Shown: piece by piece, positions 24,274 through 34,859 of the stretch | How the letters are laid out: each line of letters opens with the position of its first letter | Numbering within the stretch: the first letter of the stretch is position 1 | Source of the DNA: Leptodactylus fallax | Lineage: Eukaryota; Chordata; Amphibia; Anura; Leptodactylidae | DNA: 64,000 nt | Direction: 5' to 3' | Assembly: GCA_947044405.1 (NCBI GenBank) | Contig: CAMRHE010000459.1 | Location: 372,001-436,000, forward strand | The notes under the pieces: generated by a model | Databases searched by the model: none | What the model was told of the DNA's origin: nothing | Seen by the model: the letters and a program-made list of their open reading frames with translations, nothing else | Program-made: the position numbers and the translations under genes

Positions 24274-24360
24274 GTGAAGTCTTCTCCGCAGAGCTCAGCT
24301 GTCATGGAGTCATCGAGGTCCAGGCTGGCAGTGGAGGATGCGAGCGGCTCCCTGTACACG
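24274..24360 (+). CDS. Exon: cytoplasmic segment with the first ITAM tyrosine
   Basis: An 87-nt exon of 29 codons starting VKSSPQSSAVMESSRSR and ending GSLYT. The acceptor is a tandem TAG-CAG at 24268-24273, so use of the upstream AG would add one Gln. The donor is ACG|GTGAGG. It enters and leaves in phase 0. It is serine-rich and basic, as expected for a cytoplasmic tail. Its last two codons, Tyr-Thr, begin an ITAM that the next exon completes. The 39-bp satellite ends only about 30 bp upstream. Its start phase does not fit direct splicing from the Ig exon, so an exon (or exons) of length 3n+2 must come before it. Confidence 0.75.
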
Positions 24361-24526
24361 GTGAGGATTCCCCATCACACGTATTGCTGCAGTAACCTCT
24401 CAGGGGTGATGAGGGGCGCCCTGCCTGCAGCACGTGCAGAGTTCTCAGGTCTGAGGCTGGATTTAAGGGGGGCTGGAAGTGACAGCTGTGAGCTGCCTCC
24501 TGTGACTCTACGCTGTGTTCTTGCAG

Positions 24527-24598
24527 AGCCTGGAACCAAGGACCGAAGAAGTTTATGATGTCCTGGAAGACAAGATTAAGAAGCTAGGAAGTCCCAAG
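24527..24598 (+). CDS. Exon: remainder of the ITAM
   Basis: A 72-nt exon of 24 codons between CTTGCAG|AGC and AAG|GTGAGG, phase 0 at both ends. Joined to the previous exon it reads YTSLEPRTEEVYDVL, an exact ITAM (YxxL, seven residues, YxxL), followed by EDKIKKLGSPK. The two tyrosines would be phosphorylated by Src-family kinases and dock tandem SH2 domains of Syk or ZAP-70. The acidic residues around the second tyrosine (EEVYDVLED) suit such kinases. Splitting of the ITAM by a phase-0 intron just after the first tyrosine is a strong argument that both exons are real and adjacent. Confidence 0.85.
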
Positions 24599-24667
24599 GT
24601 GAGGCGAAATCTCCAGAGCAGCACTCCAGGGGGAACCACTGGGGGAAGAGGATGGTGATGGTGAAGT

Positions 24668-27122
24668 TTTGCAGATGTGTATTATGAGGTTCTGCAGCAC
24701 CTGATGAATGTATTATGAGGCTCTGCAGCAGCTGATGTGTGTATTATGAGGTTCTGCAGCAGCTGATGTGTGTATTATGAGGTTCTGCAGCAGCTGATGT
24801 GTGTATTATGAGGTTCTGCAGCAGCTGAGGTGTGTATTATGAGGCTCTGCAGCACCTGATGAATGTATTATGAGGCTCTGCAGCAGCTGATGTGTGTATT
24901 ATGAGGTTCTGCAGCAGCTGATGTGTGTATTATGAGGTTCTGCAGCAGCTGATGTGTGTATTATGAGGTTCTGCAGCAGCTGAGGTGTGTATTATGAGGC
25001 TCTGCAGCAGCTGAGGTGTGTATTATGAGGCTCTGCAGCGGCTGATGTGTGTATTATGAGGTTCTGCAGCAGCTGAGGTGTGTATTATGAGGCTCTGCAG
25101 CAGCTGAGGTGTGTATTATGAGGTTCTGCAGCAGCTGAGGTGTGTATTATGAGGTTCTGCAGCAGCTGATGTGTGTATTATGAGGTTCTGCAGCAGCTGA
25201 GGTGTGTATTATGAGGCTCTGCAGCACCTGATGAATGTATTATGAGGCTCTGCAGCAGCTGATGTGTGTATTATGAGGTTCTGCAGCAGCTGAGGTGTGT
25301 ATTATGAGGTTCTGCAGCAGCTGAGGTGTGTATTATGAGGTTCTGCAGCAGCTGAGGTGTGTAGTATGAGGTTCTGCAGCAGCTGAGGTGTGTATTATGA
25401 GGCTCTGCAGCACCTGAGGTGTGTATTATGAGGCTCTGCAGCAGCTGAGGTGTGTAGTATGAGATTCTGCAGCAGCTGATGTGTGTATTATGAGGTTCTG
25501 CAGCAGCTGAGGTGTGTATTATGAGGCTCTGCAGCACCTGAGGTGTGTATTATGAGGCTCTGCAGCAGCTGAGGTGTGTATTATGATGTTCTGCAGCGGC
25601 TGAGGTGTGTATTATGATGTTCTGCAGCAGCTGAGGTGTGTATTATGAGGCTCTGCAGCACCTGAGGTGTGTATTATGATGTTCTGCAGCGGCTGAGGTG
25701 TGTATTATGAGGCTCTGCAGCAGCTGAGGTGTGTATTATGATGTTCTGCAGCGGCTGAGGTGTGTATTATGATGTTCTGCAGCAGCTGAGGTGTGTATTA
25801 TGAGGCTCTGCAGCACCTGAGGTGTGTATTATGAGGCTCTGCAGCAGCTGAGGTGTGTATTATGAGGCTCTGCAGCAGCTGATGTGTGTATTATGATGTT
25901 CTGCAGCGGCTGAGGTGTGTATTATGAGGCTCTGCAGCAGCTGAGGTGTGTATTATGAGGCTCTGCAGCAGCTGAGGTGTGTATTATGAGGTTCTGCAGC
26001 AGCTGAGGTGTGTATTATGAGGCTCTGCAGCAGCTGAGGTGTGTAGTATGAGGCTCTGCAGCAGCTGAGGTGTGTATTATGAGGTTCTGCAGCAGCTAGG
26101 GTGAGTATGATGAGGTTCTGCAGCAGCTGATGTGTGTATTATGAGGTTCTGCAGCACCTGAGGTGTGTATTATGAGGCTCTGCAGCAGGTCAGGTGTGTA
26201 TTATGATGTTCTGCAGCAGCTGAGGTGTGTATTATGAGGTTCTGCAGCAGCTGAGGTGTGTATTATGAGGTTCTGCAGCACCTGAGGTGTGTATTATGAG
26301 GCTCTGCAGCAGGTCAGGTGTGTATTATGATGTTCTGCAGCAGTTGAGGTGTGTATTATGAGGTTCTGCAGCAGCTGAGGTCTGTATTATGAGGCTCTGC
26401 AGCAGCTGAGGTGAGTATGATGAGGTTCTGCAGCAGCTGATGTGTGTATTATGAGGCTCTGCAGCAGCTGAGGTGTGTATTATGAGGTTCTGCAGTAGCT
26501 GAGGTGTATATGATGAGGTTCTGCAGTAGCTGTGGTGTGTATTATGAGGTTCTGCAGCACCTGAGGTGTGTATTATGAGGTTCTGCAGCAGCTGAGGTGT
26601 GTATTATGAGGTTCTGCAGCAGCTGAGGTGTGTATTATGAGGCTCTGCAGCAGCTGATGTGTGTATTATGAGGTTCTGCAGCAGCTGAGGTGTGTATTAT
26701 GAGGTTCTGCAGCAGCTGAGGTGTGTATTATGAGGCTCTGCAGCAGCTGAGGTGTGTATTATGAGGTTCTGCAGCAGCTGAGGTGTGTATTATGAGGTTC
26801 TGCAGCAGCTGAGGTGTGTATTATGAGGTTCTGCAGCAGCTGAGGTGTGTATTATGAGGCTCTGCAGCACCTGATGAATGTATTATGAGGTTCTGCAGCA
26901 GCTGAGGTGTGTATTATGAGGCTCTGCAGCAGGTCAGGTGTGTATTATGATGTTCTGCAGCAGCTGAGGTGTGTATTATGAGGTTCTGCAGCAGCTGAGG
27001 TGTGTATTATGAGGTTCTGCAGCAGCTGAGGTGTGTATTATGAGGCTCTGCAGCAGCTGAGGTGTGTATTATGAGGCTCTGCAGCACCTGATGAATGTAT
27101 TATGAGGTTCTGCAGCAGCTGA
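24668..27122. repeat. 31-bp intronic minisatellite (about 79 copies)
   Basis: Unit containing GTGTGTATTATGAGGCTCTG and CAGCAGCTGAG, with variants GGTTCTG, GATGTTCTG, CACCTGATGAA and CAGGTCAGG. It fills most of the intron between exons 24527-24598 and 27205-27267. The CACCTGATGAATG variant occurs at irregular spacing. The minus-strand open frame at 25271-25537 is translated repeat. Confidence 0.95.
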
Positions 27123-27204
27123 ATGGCTGTGACAACATCTCATAATCAGTGTAATGCCCAAATGAGATGGCTAACACCTTATGTCATGTTCACAAAATTC
27201 ACAG

Positions 27205-27267
27205 AAACACCAAGTGGAAGTCCATGAAGTGGCCCCCAGGAGCCCCATGAGGCGACCAAACCTCCAG
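27205..27267 (+). CDS. Exon: cytoplasmic linker 1
   Basis: A 63-nt exon of 21 codons (KHQVEVHEVAPRSPMRRPNL plus Gln) between ATTCACAG|AAA and CAG|GTATGA, phase 0 at both ends so that it continues the ITAM frame. It is basic and proline-containing with no tyrosine. The assignment rests on phase and splice sites; small exons like this can be chance, but all four downstream boundaries agree. Confidence 0.65.
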
Positions 27268-27369
27268 GTATGACTATGTGAGCGCAACACATGCCTCCCC
27301 CAGATACTGACCCCCCTCTGTATACTCAGCACTGACCCCTCTGTATACACATTCTCACATATATTTCAG

Positions 27370-27411
27370 GCGAAGGTTTCCTCCGCCCAGGAGAAGCCGC
27401 CCATCAAACCG
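27370..27411 (+). CDS. Exon: cytoplasmic linker 2
   Basis: A 42-nt exon of 14 codons (AKVSSAQEKPPIKP) between TATATTTCAG|GCG and CCG|GTGAGT, phase 0 at both ends. The proline/lysine-rich PPIKP could be an SH3 contact, which is inference. The upstream intron is only 102 bp. Confidence 0.68.
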
Positions 27412-27445
27412 GTGAGTAACCTGTACTGGGATATATAGTATATAC

Positions 27446-27463
27446 ACCTGATATATCCATCAT
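27446..27463. repeat. Left target-site duplication (18 bp)
   Basis: ACCTGATATATCCATCAT, repeated exactly at 28575-28592 on the other side of the interspersed element. Confidence 0.85.
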
Positions 27464-28574
27464 AGTATATACTAGCATAAGGACCCGGCTTCGCACGGGT
27501 ATATTTCATTTTTTGTTTGTGTAGTGGCCCCATAAGAATTGGCCAGTTTTGCACCTGACATCCAGTATGGCAGTCCAGTATAGGTACAGTCTATTTATGG
27601 CTGTGTTGTTATGGAAACCTGGTAAATGAAATGTGAACTTATATTGGCTGATACATGTCATATGACTGAATATTTAAGGACCTGTGAACTGCTATTGACT
27701 AATACAGGTCATACATAGATTGGCTGTTATGGAAACCTGGTGTATGTGAAGACTGAAGAACCTGTGATTTTCCATTGGTCCATAAGCGTCATGTGACCAT
27801 GCGTATCTCAGTTTGGATATCATTGAAAAACCTGCGATCAATTGTTATGGAAAACCTGGAGTAAAGCTGTGTGTATGTGACCTTGTGTAACAGTGTCATC
27901 CACAGCGCCCTGCCCCTTTAAAGCTGACCTACAGCAGTGAAGAAAAATGGCTGGGTTGTTATGGAAACATGGAGTGCAGCTGTGTGCATGTGGCTGACAA
28001 TGCCTTGTCAGATTGGAGACAGGCTTGGGTCTGCTGAGAGTTTTCATTGACTCGAGCAGCAGCCATGCGTTTTGCTGCAGGGGACATGAGTAGTTTAAAA
28101 ACGTTTCAATTTATAAGAATGCTGAAATCCAGTATGGCAGTCCTGGTAAATTAAAGGTGAACTTATATTGGCTGAGACACATCATATGACTGAATATTTA
28201 AGGACCTGCTAACTGCTATTGACTAATACAGGTCATAAATATCTTGGTTGCTATGGAAACCTGGTGTAAAGCTGTGTGCCTGTGAAGACTAAGCGCCTGC
28301 GAGCTTCTATTGGCTGATAAGGGACATGTGACCGTGTGTATGGCATTTGGAACATGAGTGAAAGACTTGCAGGCTTCTATTGGCTAATGCAGGTAATTTT
28401 TTGGGAATACTGTATCTCAGGAACAGTCCGTCCTAGAGAGCTGAGACCAGGTCTAAAATCTTCCCGGATACCTGATGTACCTGTGTGACCAATTTGGTGA
28501 GGATCGGTCCAGTCATTTAGTCGCGCATAAAGAACAGACAGACAGACAGACAGAAACTCATATATATGAGATAT
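27464..28574. mobile_element. Interspersed element with (ACAG)n tail, family unknown
   Basis: About 1.1 kb flanked by an 18-bp direct duplication, so it moved in as a unit, probably by retrotransposition. Near the left end is a small hairpin, ACCCG-GCTTCGCA-CGGGT (27483-27500). Near the right end are AGTCGCGCATAAAGAACAGA, an (ACAG)n run and the palindrome CTCATATATATGAG. It has no open frame of note. Internally, about 27555-27800 and 28128-28345 are diverged copies of each other (shared GAACTTATATTGGCTGA and CTATTGACTAATACAGGTCA). I recognise the general look (CCCGGCTTCGC start, GACAGACA tail) of widespread vertebrate repeats but cannot name the family. Confidence 0.8.
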
Positions 28575-28592
28575 ACCTGATATATCCATCAT
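28575..28592. repeat. Right target-site duplication (18 bp)
   Basis: Second copy of ACCTGATATATCCATCAT, directly after the element's terminal palindrome. Confidence 0.85.
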
Positions 28593-28668
28593 CAATACTG
28601 TATAGACCAAGCGTTTTGGGAGGTTCTATCTCAGTCCACGTCTTATAACCATTTCCCTTCATCTTCAG

Positions 28669-28722
28669 AAACCAAAGAAAACCGCCCCTGAAAACAACTT
28701 GTACGAGAACTTCAAAGGATGA
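28669..28722 (+). CDS. Last coding exon: C-terminal tail with YENF motif and stop
   Basis: Acceptor CTTCATCTTCAG|AAA, phase 0, then 17 codons (KPKKTAPENNLYENFKG) and TGA at 28720-28722. The tail is basic, then carries Tyr-Glu-Asn, a YxN motif of the kind that binds the GRB2 SH2 domain when phosphorylated. This is a third signalling tyrosine outside the ITAM. A short tail ending in a YEN motif is also what I recall for mammalian NFAM1. The AATAAA about 325 bp downstream fits this as the terminal exon. Confidence 0.75.
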   Translation, partial: KPKKTAPENNLYENFKG

Positions 28723-29070
28723 AATCAGAGGAACGGTGCGGGGGGCATGTGAAAGGGGATGTTACGTTTGCTGCATTATCCAGCATTGTACGGTCTACTG
28801 CCCAAACAACAGCCACAATGCCCCCATGATAGCTACAACACCCACATAACAGCCACAGTGCCCCCACACAAGGCACAATGTCCCCATGGATGCTGTAACT
28901 GGACCCCTGCAAGAAACAACCACTGCTGCCTGCGGGAACCTATCCACGCTTCACTGACCACCAGGGAGGATGCGATTAACCCCCAAGTGAACGGGGACAT
29001 TATTAAATCCGAGAACACGTGCTAGATATCTGTGAGGCTGCTGCTTAATAAAGCTCTATTAATGCAGTAT
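28723..29070 (+). other. 3' UTR of the receptor gene
   Basis: About 345 bp from the stop codon to just past the poly(A) signal. It contains a short degenerate repeat of ACAGCCACAATGCCCCCA-like units (28810-28890). An 88-codon open frame here (28759-29025) has no recognisable domain and is not called. Confidence 0.6.
29047..29052 (+). promoter_or_regulatory. Polyadenylation signal AATAAA
   Basis: Canonical hexamer in GCTTAATAAAGCTC, on the coding strand and 325 bp after the stop codon. The 41-bp satellite family begins almost at once downstream. Confidence 0.7.
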
Positions 29071-29159
29071 ATAGTGATGTATACATATATAGGAGTGTAT
29101 ACATACATACACATGTATACAGTAGTATATACATCTATAGGGGTTTCATGTAAACAGCA
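29061..29159. repeat. Degenerate leading units of the 41-bp satellite
   Basis: Two to three diverged units recognisable by GTATATACATCTATAGGGGT and ATGTATACAG. They lie left of the inserted LINE, so the satellite was present before the LINE arrived. Confidence 0.75.
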
Positions 29160-29985
29160 GAATAATAATAATAATAATAGTCCTTTAATAGTCCCACAGT
29201 GGGGAAATTCAGTGTGTTACAGCAGCAAAGATAAGATAAGCAGATACAAATACAAATACAACATGTACAGGAATGTTCCAAGGTGAGAGGCATTACATTA
29301 ATAGCAGACAGACAGATAGGACGTAGCAGAGGAGGGGGGATATAACAGGCAGAGAGATATTTCAGTTCTCTGTATGTAATGATCTCCGCTTAGGTCGGTG
29401 TTGGTTGTACAGCCTAACCGCGGTGGGGAGGAAAGACTTCCGATAGCGCTCCTTCTCACACCTAGGGTGGAGCAGTCGGTCACTGACAGTACTGCCCAGC
29501 GCGATCACAGTCTCATGCATGGGATGGGACTTCTTCTCCCGCATGGAGCTCACCACGGACAGTATCCTTCTGTCACCCACCACCTGCACTGGGTCCAGTG
29601 GGCTCCCCAGGACAGAGCTGGCCCTTCTAATCAGCTTGTGGAGTCTATTCCTATCCCTGGATGATATACTGCTCCCCCAGCAGGCCACTCCGAACAGTGT
29701 ACATTGTGAAGAGGAAAGGGGCGAGAACCGTACCCTGAGGTGCCCCCGTATTACAGATCACGGTACCTGACACACAGTCTTGGGCTCTCACGTATTGAGG
29801 TCGATTTGTGAGGTAGTCTAGGATCCAGTTGGAGAGGTGGTGGTCCACTCCAGCAAGGCCCAGCTTGTCCCTCAGTAACCTGGGCTGTATGGTGTTAAAA
29901 GCACTGGAGAAATCAAAGAACATTATTCTCACCGTGTTCCCTGGTTTCTCCAGGTGAGACAGAGCCCTGTGCAGAAGGTGGATGT
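29160..29985 (-). mobile_element. L2-like LINE fragment, 5' truncated and internally deleted
   Basis: Minus-strand non-LTR retrotransposon remnant. Its 3' end is at the left: TTTCCCCACTGTGGGACTAT then an (ATT)n tail at about 29161-29180, the usual tail style of L2-clade elements. Its 5' end is cut at about 29985, where satellite sequence resumes. Satellite units lie on both sides, so it inserted into the satellite. Confidence 0.85.
29298..29984 (-). pseudogene. Reverse transcriptase / ORF2 remnant of the L2-like LINE
   Basis: Two minus-strand segments in different frames. The right one (about 29984-29690) encodes HRALSHLEKPGNTVRIMFFD, then FSSAFNT (motif A with the first catalytic Asp), SNWILDYLTNR and TGAPQGTVLAPFLFTMYT (motif B region). 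The left one (29688-29362) encodes the C-terminal region CWGSSISSRDRNRLHKLIRR, ending SFLPTAVRLYNQH. Between them the FADD/YADD catalytic segment is deleted and the frame changes, so it cannot be active. Family assignment to L2 comes from the overall look of these motifs. Confidence 0.85.
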
Positions 29986-32900
29986 ATACATCTATAGGAG
30001 TGTCATACACGTGTGTATAGCAGTATATACATCTATAGGGGTGTCATACACGTGTGTATAGCAGTATATACATCTATAGGGGTGTCATACACGTGTGTAT
30101 AGCAGTATATACATCTATAGGGGTGTCATACACGTGTGTATAGCAGTATATACAGCTATAGGGGTGTCACACACACGTATACAGCAGTATATACAGCTAT
30201 AGGGGTGTCACACACACGTATACAGCAGTATATACAGCTATAGGGGTGTCACACACACGTATACAGCAGTATATACAGCTATAGGGGTGTCACACACATG
30301 TATACAGCAGTATATACAGCTATAGGGGTGTCACACACATGTATACAGCAGTATATACATCTATAGGGGTGTCACACACATGTATACAGCAGTATATACA
30401 TCTAGAGGAGTGTCATACACGTGTGTATAGCAGTATATACATCTATAGGGGTGTCACACACATGTATACAGCAGTATATACATCTATAGGAGTGTCATAC
30501 ACATGTGTATAGCAGTATATACATCTATAGGAGTGTCATACACGTGTGTATAGCAGTATATACATCTATAGGGGTGTCACACACATGTATACAGCAGTAT
30601 ATACATCTATAGGAGTGTCAACACATGTGTATAGCAGTATATACATCTATAGGAGTGTCATACACGTGTGTATAGCAGTATATACATCTATAGGGGTGTC
30701 ACACACATATACACAGTAGATACATCTATAGGGGTGTCACACACACGTGTGTATAGCAGTATATACATCTATAGGGGTGTCACACACATATACACAATAG
30801 ATACATCTATAGGGGTGTCACACACATATACACGGTATATACATCTATAGGGGTGTCACACACATGTATACAGCAGTATATACATCTATAGCGGTGTCAC
30901 ACACATGTATACAGCAGTATATACAGCTATAGGGGTGTCACACACATGTATACAGCAGTATATACATGTATAGGGGTGTCACACACATGTATACAGCAGT
31001 ATATACAGCTATAGTGGTGTCACACACATGTATACAGCAGTATATAAAGCTATAGGGGTGTCACACACATATACACAGTAGATACAGCTATAGGGGTGTC
31101 ACACACACGTATACAGCAGTATATACAGCTATAGGGGTGTCACACACACGTATACAGCAGTATATACAGCTATAGGGGTGTCACACACACGTATACAGCA
31201 GTATATACAGCTATAAGGGTGTCACACACACGTATACAGCAGTATATACAGCTATAGGGGCATCACACACACGTATACAGCAGTATATACAGCTATAGGG
31301 GTGTCACACACATGTATACAGCAGTATATACCGCTATAGGGGTGTCACACACATATACACAGTAGATACAGCTATAGGGGTGTCACACACGTGTATACAG
31401 CAGTAGATACAGCTATAGGGGTGTCACACACACGTATGCAGCAGTAGATACAGCTATAGGGGTGTCACACACACGTATACAGCAGTATATACAGCTATAG
31501 GGGTGTCACACACGTGTATTCAGCAGTATATACAGCTATAGGGGTGTCACACACATATACACAGTAGATACAGCTATAGGGGTGTCACACACACGTATAC
31601 AGCAGTATATACAGCTATAGGGGTGTCACACACATGTATACAGCAGTATATACATCTATAGGGGTGTCACATACGTGTATACAGCAGTAGATACAGCTAT
31701 AGGGGTGTCACACAAATATACACAGTAGATACAGCTATAGGGGTGTCACACACATATACACAGTAGATACAGCTATAGGGGTGTCACACACACGTATACA
31801 GCAGTAGATACAGCTATAGGGGTGTCACACACGTGTATACATCAGTAGATACAGGTATAGGGGTGTCACACACATGTATACAGCTGTATATACATCTATA
31901 GGGGTGTCACACACGTGTATACAGCAGTATATACATCTATAGGGGTGTCACACACATGTATACAGCAGTATATACAGCTATAGGGGTGTCACACACATAT
32001 ACACAGTAGATACATCTATAGGGGTGTCACACACATGTATACAGCAGTATATACAGCTATAGGGGTGTCACACACATATACACAGTAGATACAGCTATAG
32101 GGGTGTCACACACGTATACAGCAGTAGATACAGCTATAGGGGTGTCACACACGTGTATACAGCAGTAGATACAGCTATAGGGGTGTCACACACACGTATG
32201 CAGCAGTAGATACAGCTATAGGGGTGTCACACACGTGTATACAGCAGTAGATACAGCTATAGGGGTGTCACACACACGTATACAGCAGTATATACAGCTA
32301 TAGGGGTGTCACACACATGTATACAGCAGTAGATACAGCTATAGGGGTGCACACACATGTATACAGCAGTAGATACAGCTATAGGGGTGTCACACACATG
32401 TATACAGCAGTAGATACAGCTATAGGGGTGTCACACACATGTATACAGCAGTATATACATGTATAGGGGTGTCACACACGTGTATACAGCAGTAGATACA
32501 GCTATAGGGGTGTCACACACACGTATACAGCAGTATATACAGCTATAGGGGTGTCACACACATGTATACAGCAGTAGATACAGCTATAGGGGTGTCACAC
32601 ACATGTATACAGCAGTATATACAGCTATAGGGGTGTCACACACATGTATACAGCAGTAGATACAGCTATAGGGGTGTCACACACACGTATACAGCAGTAG
32701 ATACAGCTATAGGGGTGTCACACACGTGTATACAGCAGTAGATACAGCTATAGGGGTGTCACACACATGTATACAGCAGTATATACAGCTATAGGGGTGT
32801 CACACACATGTATACAGCAGTATATACATCTATAGGGGTGTCACACACGTGTATACAGCAGAAGATACAGCTATAGGGATGTCACACACATATACACAGT

Positions 32901-34859
32901 AGATACAGCTATAGGGGTCTCACACACATATACACAGTAGATACAGCTATAGGGGTGTCACACACACGTATACAGCAGTATATACAGCTATAGGGGTGTC
33001 ACACACACGTATACAGCAGTAGATACAGCTATAGGGGTGTCACACACATGTATACAGCAGTATATACAGCTATAGGGGTGTCACACACGTGTATACAGCA
33101 GTATATACATCTATAGGGGTGTCACACACATGTATATAGCAGTATATACAGCTATAGGGGTGTCACACACATATACATAGTAGATACATCTATAGGGGTG
33201 TCACACACATGATACAGCAGTATATACAGCTATAGGGGTGTCACACACATATACACAGTAGATACATCTATAGGGGTGTCACACACATGTATACAGCAGT
33301 ATATACAGCTATAGGGGTGTCACACACATGTATACAGCAGTATATACAGCTATAGGGGTGTCACACACATACACAGTAGATACAGCTATAGGGGTGTCAC
33401 ACACACGTATACAGCAGTAGATACAGCTATAGGGGTGTCACACACGTGTATACAGCAGTAGATACAGCTATAGGGGTGTCACACACACGTATGCAGCAGT
33501 AGATACAGCTATAGGGGTGTCACACACGAGTATACAGCAGTAGATACAGCTATAGGGGTGTCACACACACATATACAGCAGTATATACAGCTATAGGGGT
33601 GTCACACACATGTATACAGCAGTAGATACAGCTATAGGGGTGTCACACACATGTATACAGCAGTAGATACAGCTATAGGGGTGTCACACACGTGTATACA
33701 GCAGTAGATACAGCTATAGGGGTGTCACACACACGTATGCAGCAGTAGATACAGCTATAGGGGTGTCACACACGTGTATGCAGCAGTATATACAGCTATA
33801 GGGGTGTCACACACACATATACACAGTAGATACAGATATAGGGGTGTCACACACACGTATACAGCAGTATATACAGCTATAGGGGTGTCACACACATGTA
33901 TACAGCAGTATATACAGCTATAGGGGTGTCACACACATGTATACAGCAGTATATACATCTATAGGGGTGTCACACACATGTATACAGCAGTAGATACAGC
34001 TATAGGGGTGTCACACACGTGTATACAGCAGTAGATACAGCTATAGGGGTGTCACACATGTATACAGCAGTATATACAGCTATAGGGGTGTCACACACAT
34101 ATACACAGTAGATACAGTTATAGGGGTGTCACACACATGTATACAGCAGTAGATACAGCTATAGGGGTGTCACACACACGTATACAGCAGTATATACAGC
34201 TATAGGGGTGTCACACACACGTATACAGCAGTATATACAGCTATAGGGGTGTCACACACACGTATACAGCAGTATATACAGCTATAGGGGTGTCACACAC
34301 ATGTATACAGCAGTAGATACAGCTATAGGGGTGTCACACACGTGTATGCAGCAGTAGATACAGCTATAGGGGTGTCACACACATATACACAGTAGATGCA
34401 GATATAGGGGTGTCACACACACGTATGCAGCAGTATATACAGCTATAGGGGTGTCACACACATGTATACAGCAGTAGATACAGCTATAGGGGTGTCACAC
34501 ACGTGTATGCAGCAGTAGATACAGCTATAGGGGTGTCACACACACGTATGCAGCAGTAGATACAGCTATAGGGGTGTCACACACACGTATACAGCAGTAT
34601 ATACAGCTATAGGGGTGTCACACGTGTATGCAGCAGTATATACAGCTATAGGGGTGTCACACACATATACAGAGTAGATACAGCTATAGGGGTGTCACAC
34701 ACACGTATACAGCAGTATATACAGCTATAGGGGTGTCACACACATGTATACAGCAGTATATACAGCTATAGGGGTGTCACACAAGTGTATACAGCAGTAT
34801 ATACAGCTATAGGGGTGTCACTCACGTGTATGCAGCAGTATATACATCTATAGGGGTGT

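Larger units (their letters stand above)
6910..29070 (+). other. Gene span: single-Ig, ITAM-bearing receptor, NFAM1-like
   Basis: A split plus-strand gene assembled from GT/AG boundaries and reading phase. Order: signal peptide (6910-6964), Ig V domain (12156-12440), an unseen transmembrane exon, then cytoplasmic exons 24274-24360, 24527-24598, 27205-27267, 27370-27411 and 28669-28722, with AATAAA at 29047. The visible exons encode 218 residues. Adding a transmembrane exon gives about 250-260, close to the size I recall for mammalian NFAM1. One extracellular Ig domain, a single ITAM and a C-terminal YEN motif match that family as I remember it; I could not align it. NFAM1 is a myeloid and B-cell surface receptor that signals through ITAM phosphorylation and Syk-type kinases to NFAT. 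Alternatives are another single-Ig ITAM receptor or a CD79-like chain. All internal introns contain repeats except 24361-24526 and 27268-27369. Confidence 0.72.

Noticed and set aside
27366..28610. Minus-strand open frames of 60-77 codons in the last intron
   Set aside because: They lie mostly in the interspersed repeat, and one overlaps a coding exon in antisense. No motif or splice support.
28759..29025. 88-codon open frame after the stop codon of the receptor
   Set aside because: Lies in the 3' UTR, partly in a small repeat, with no recognisable feature.
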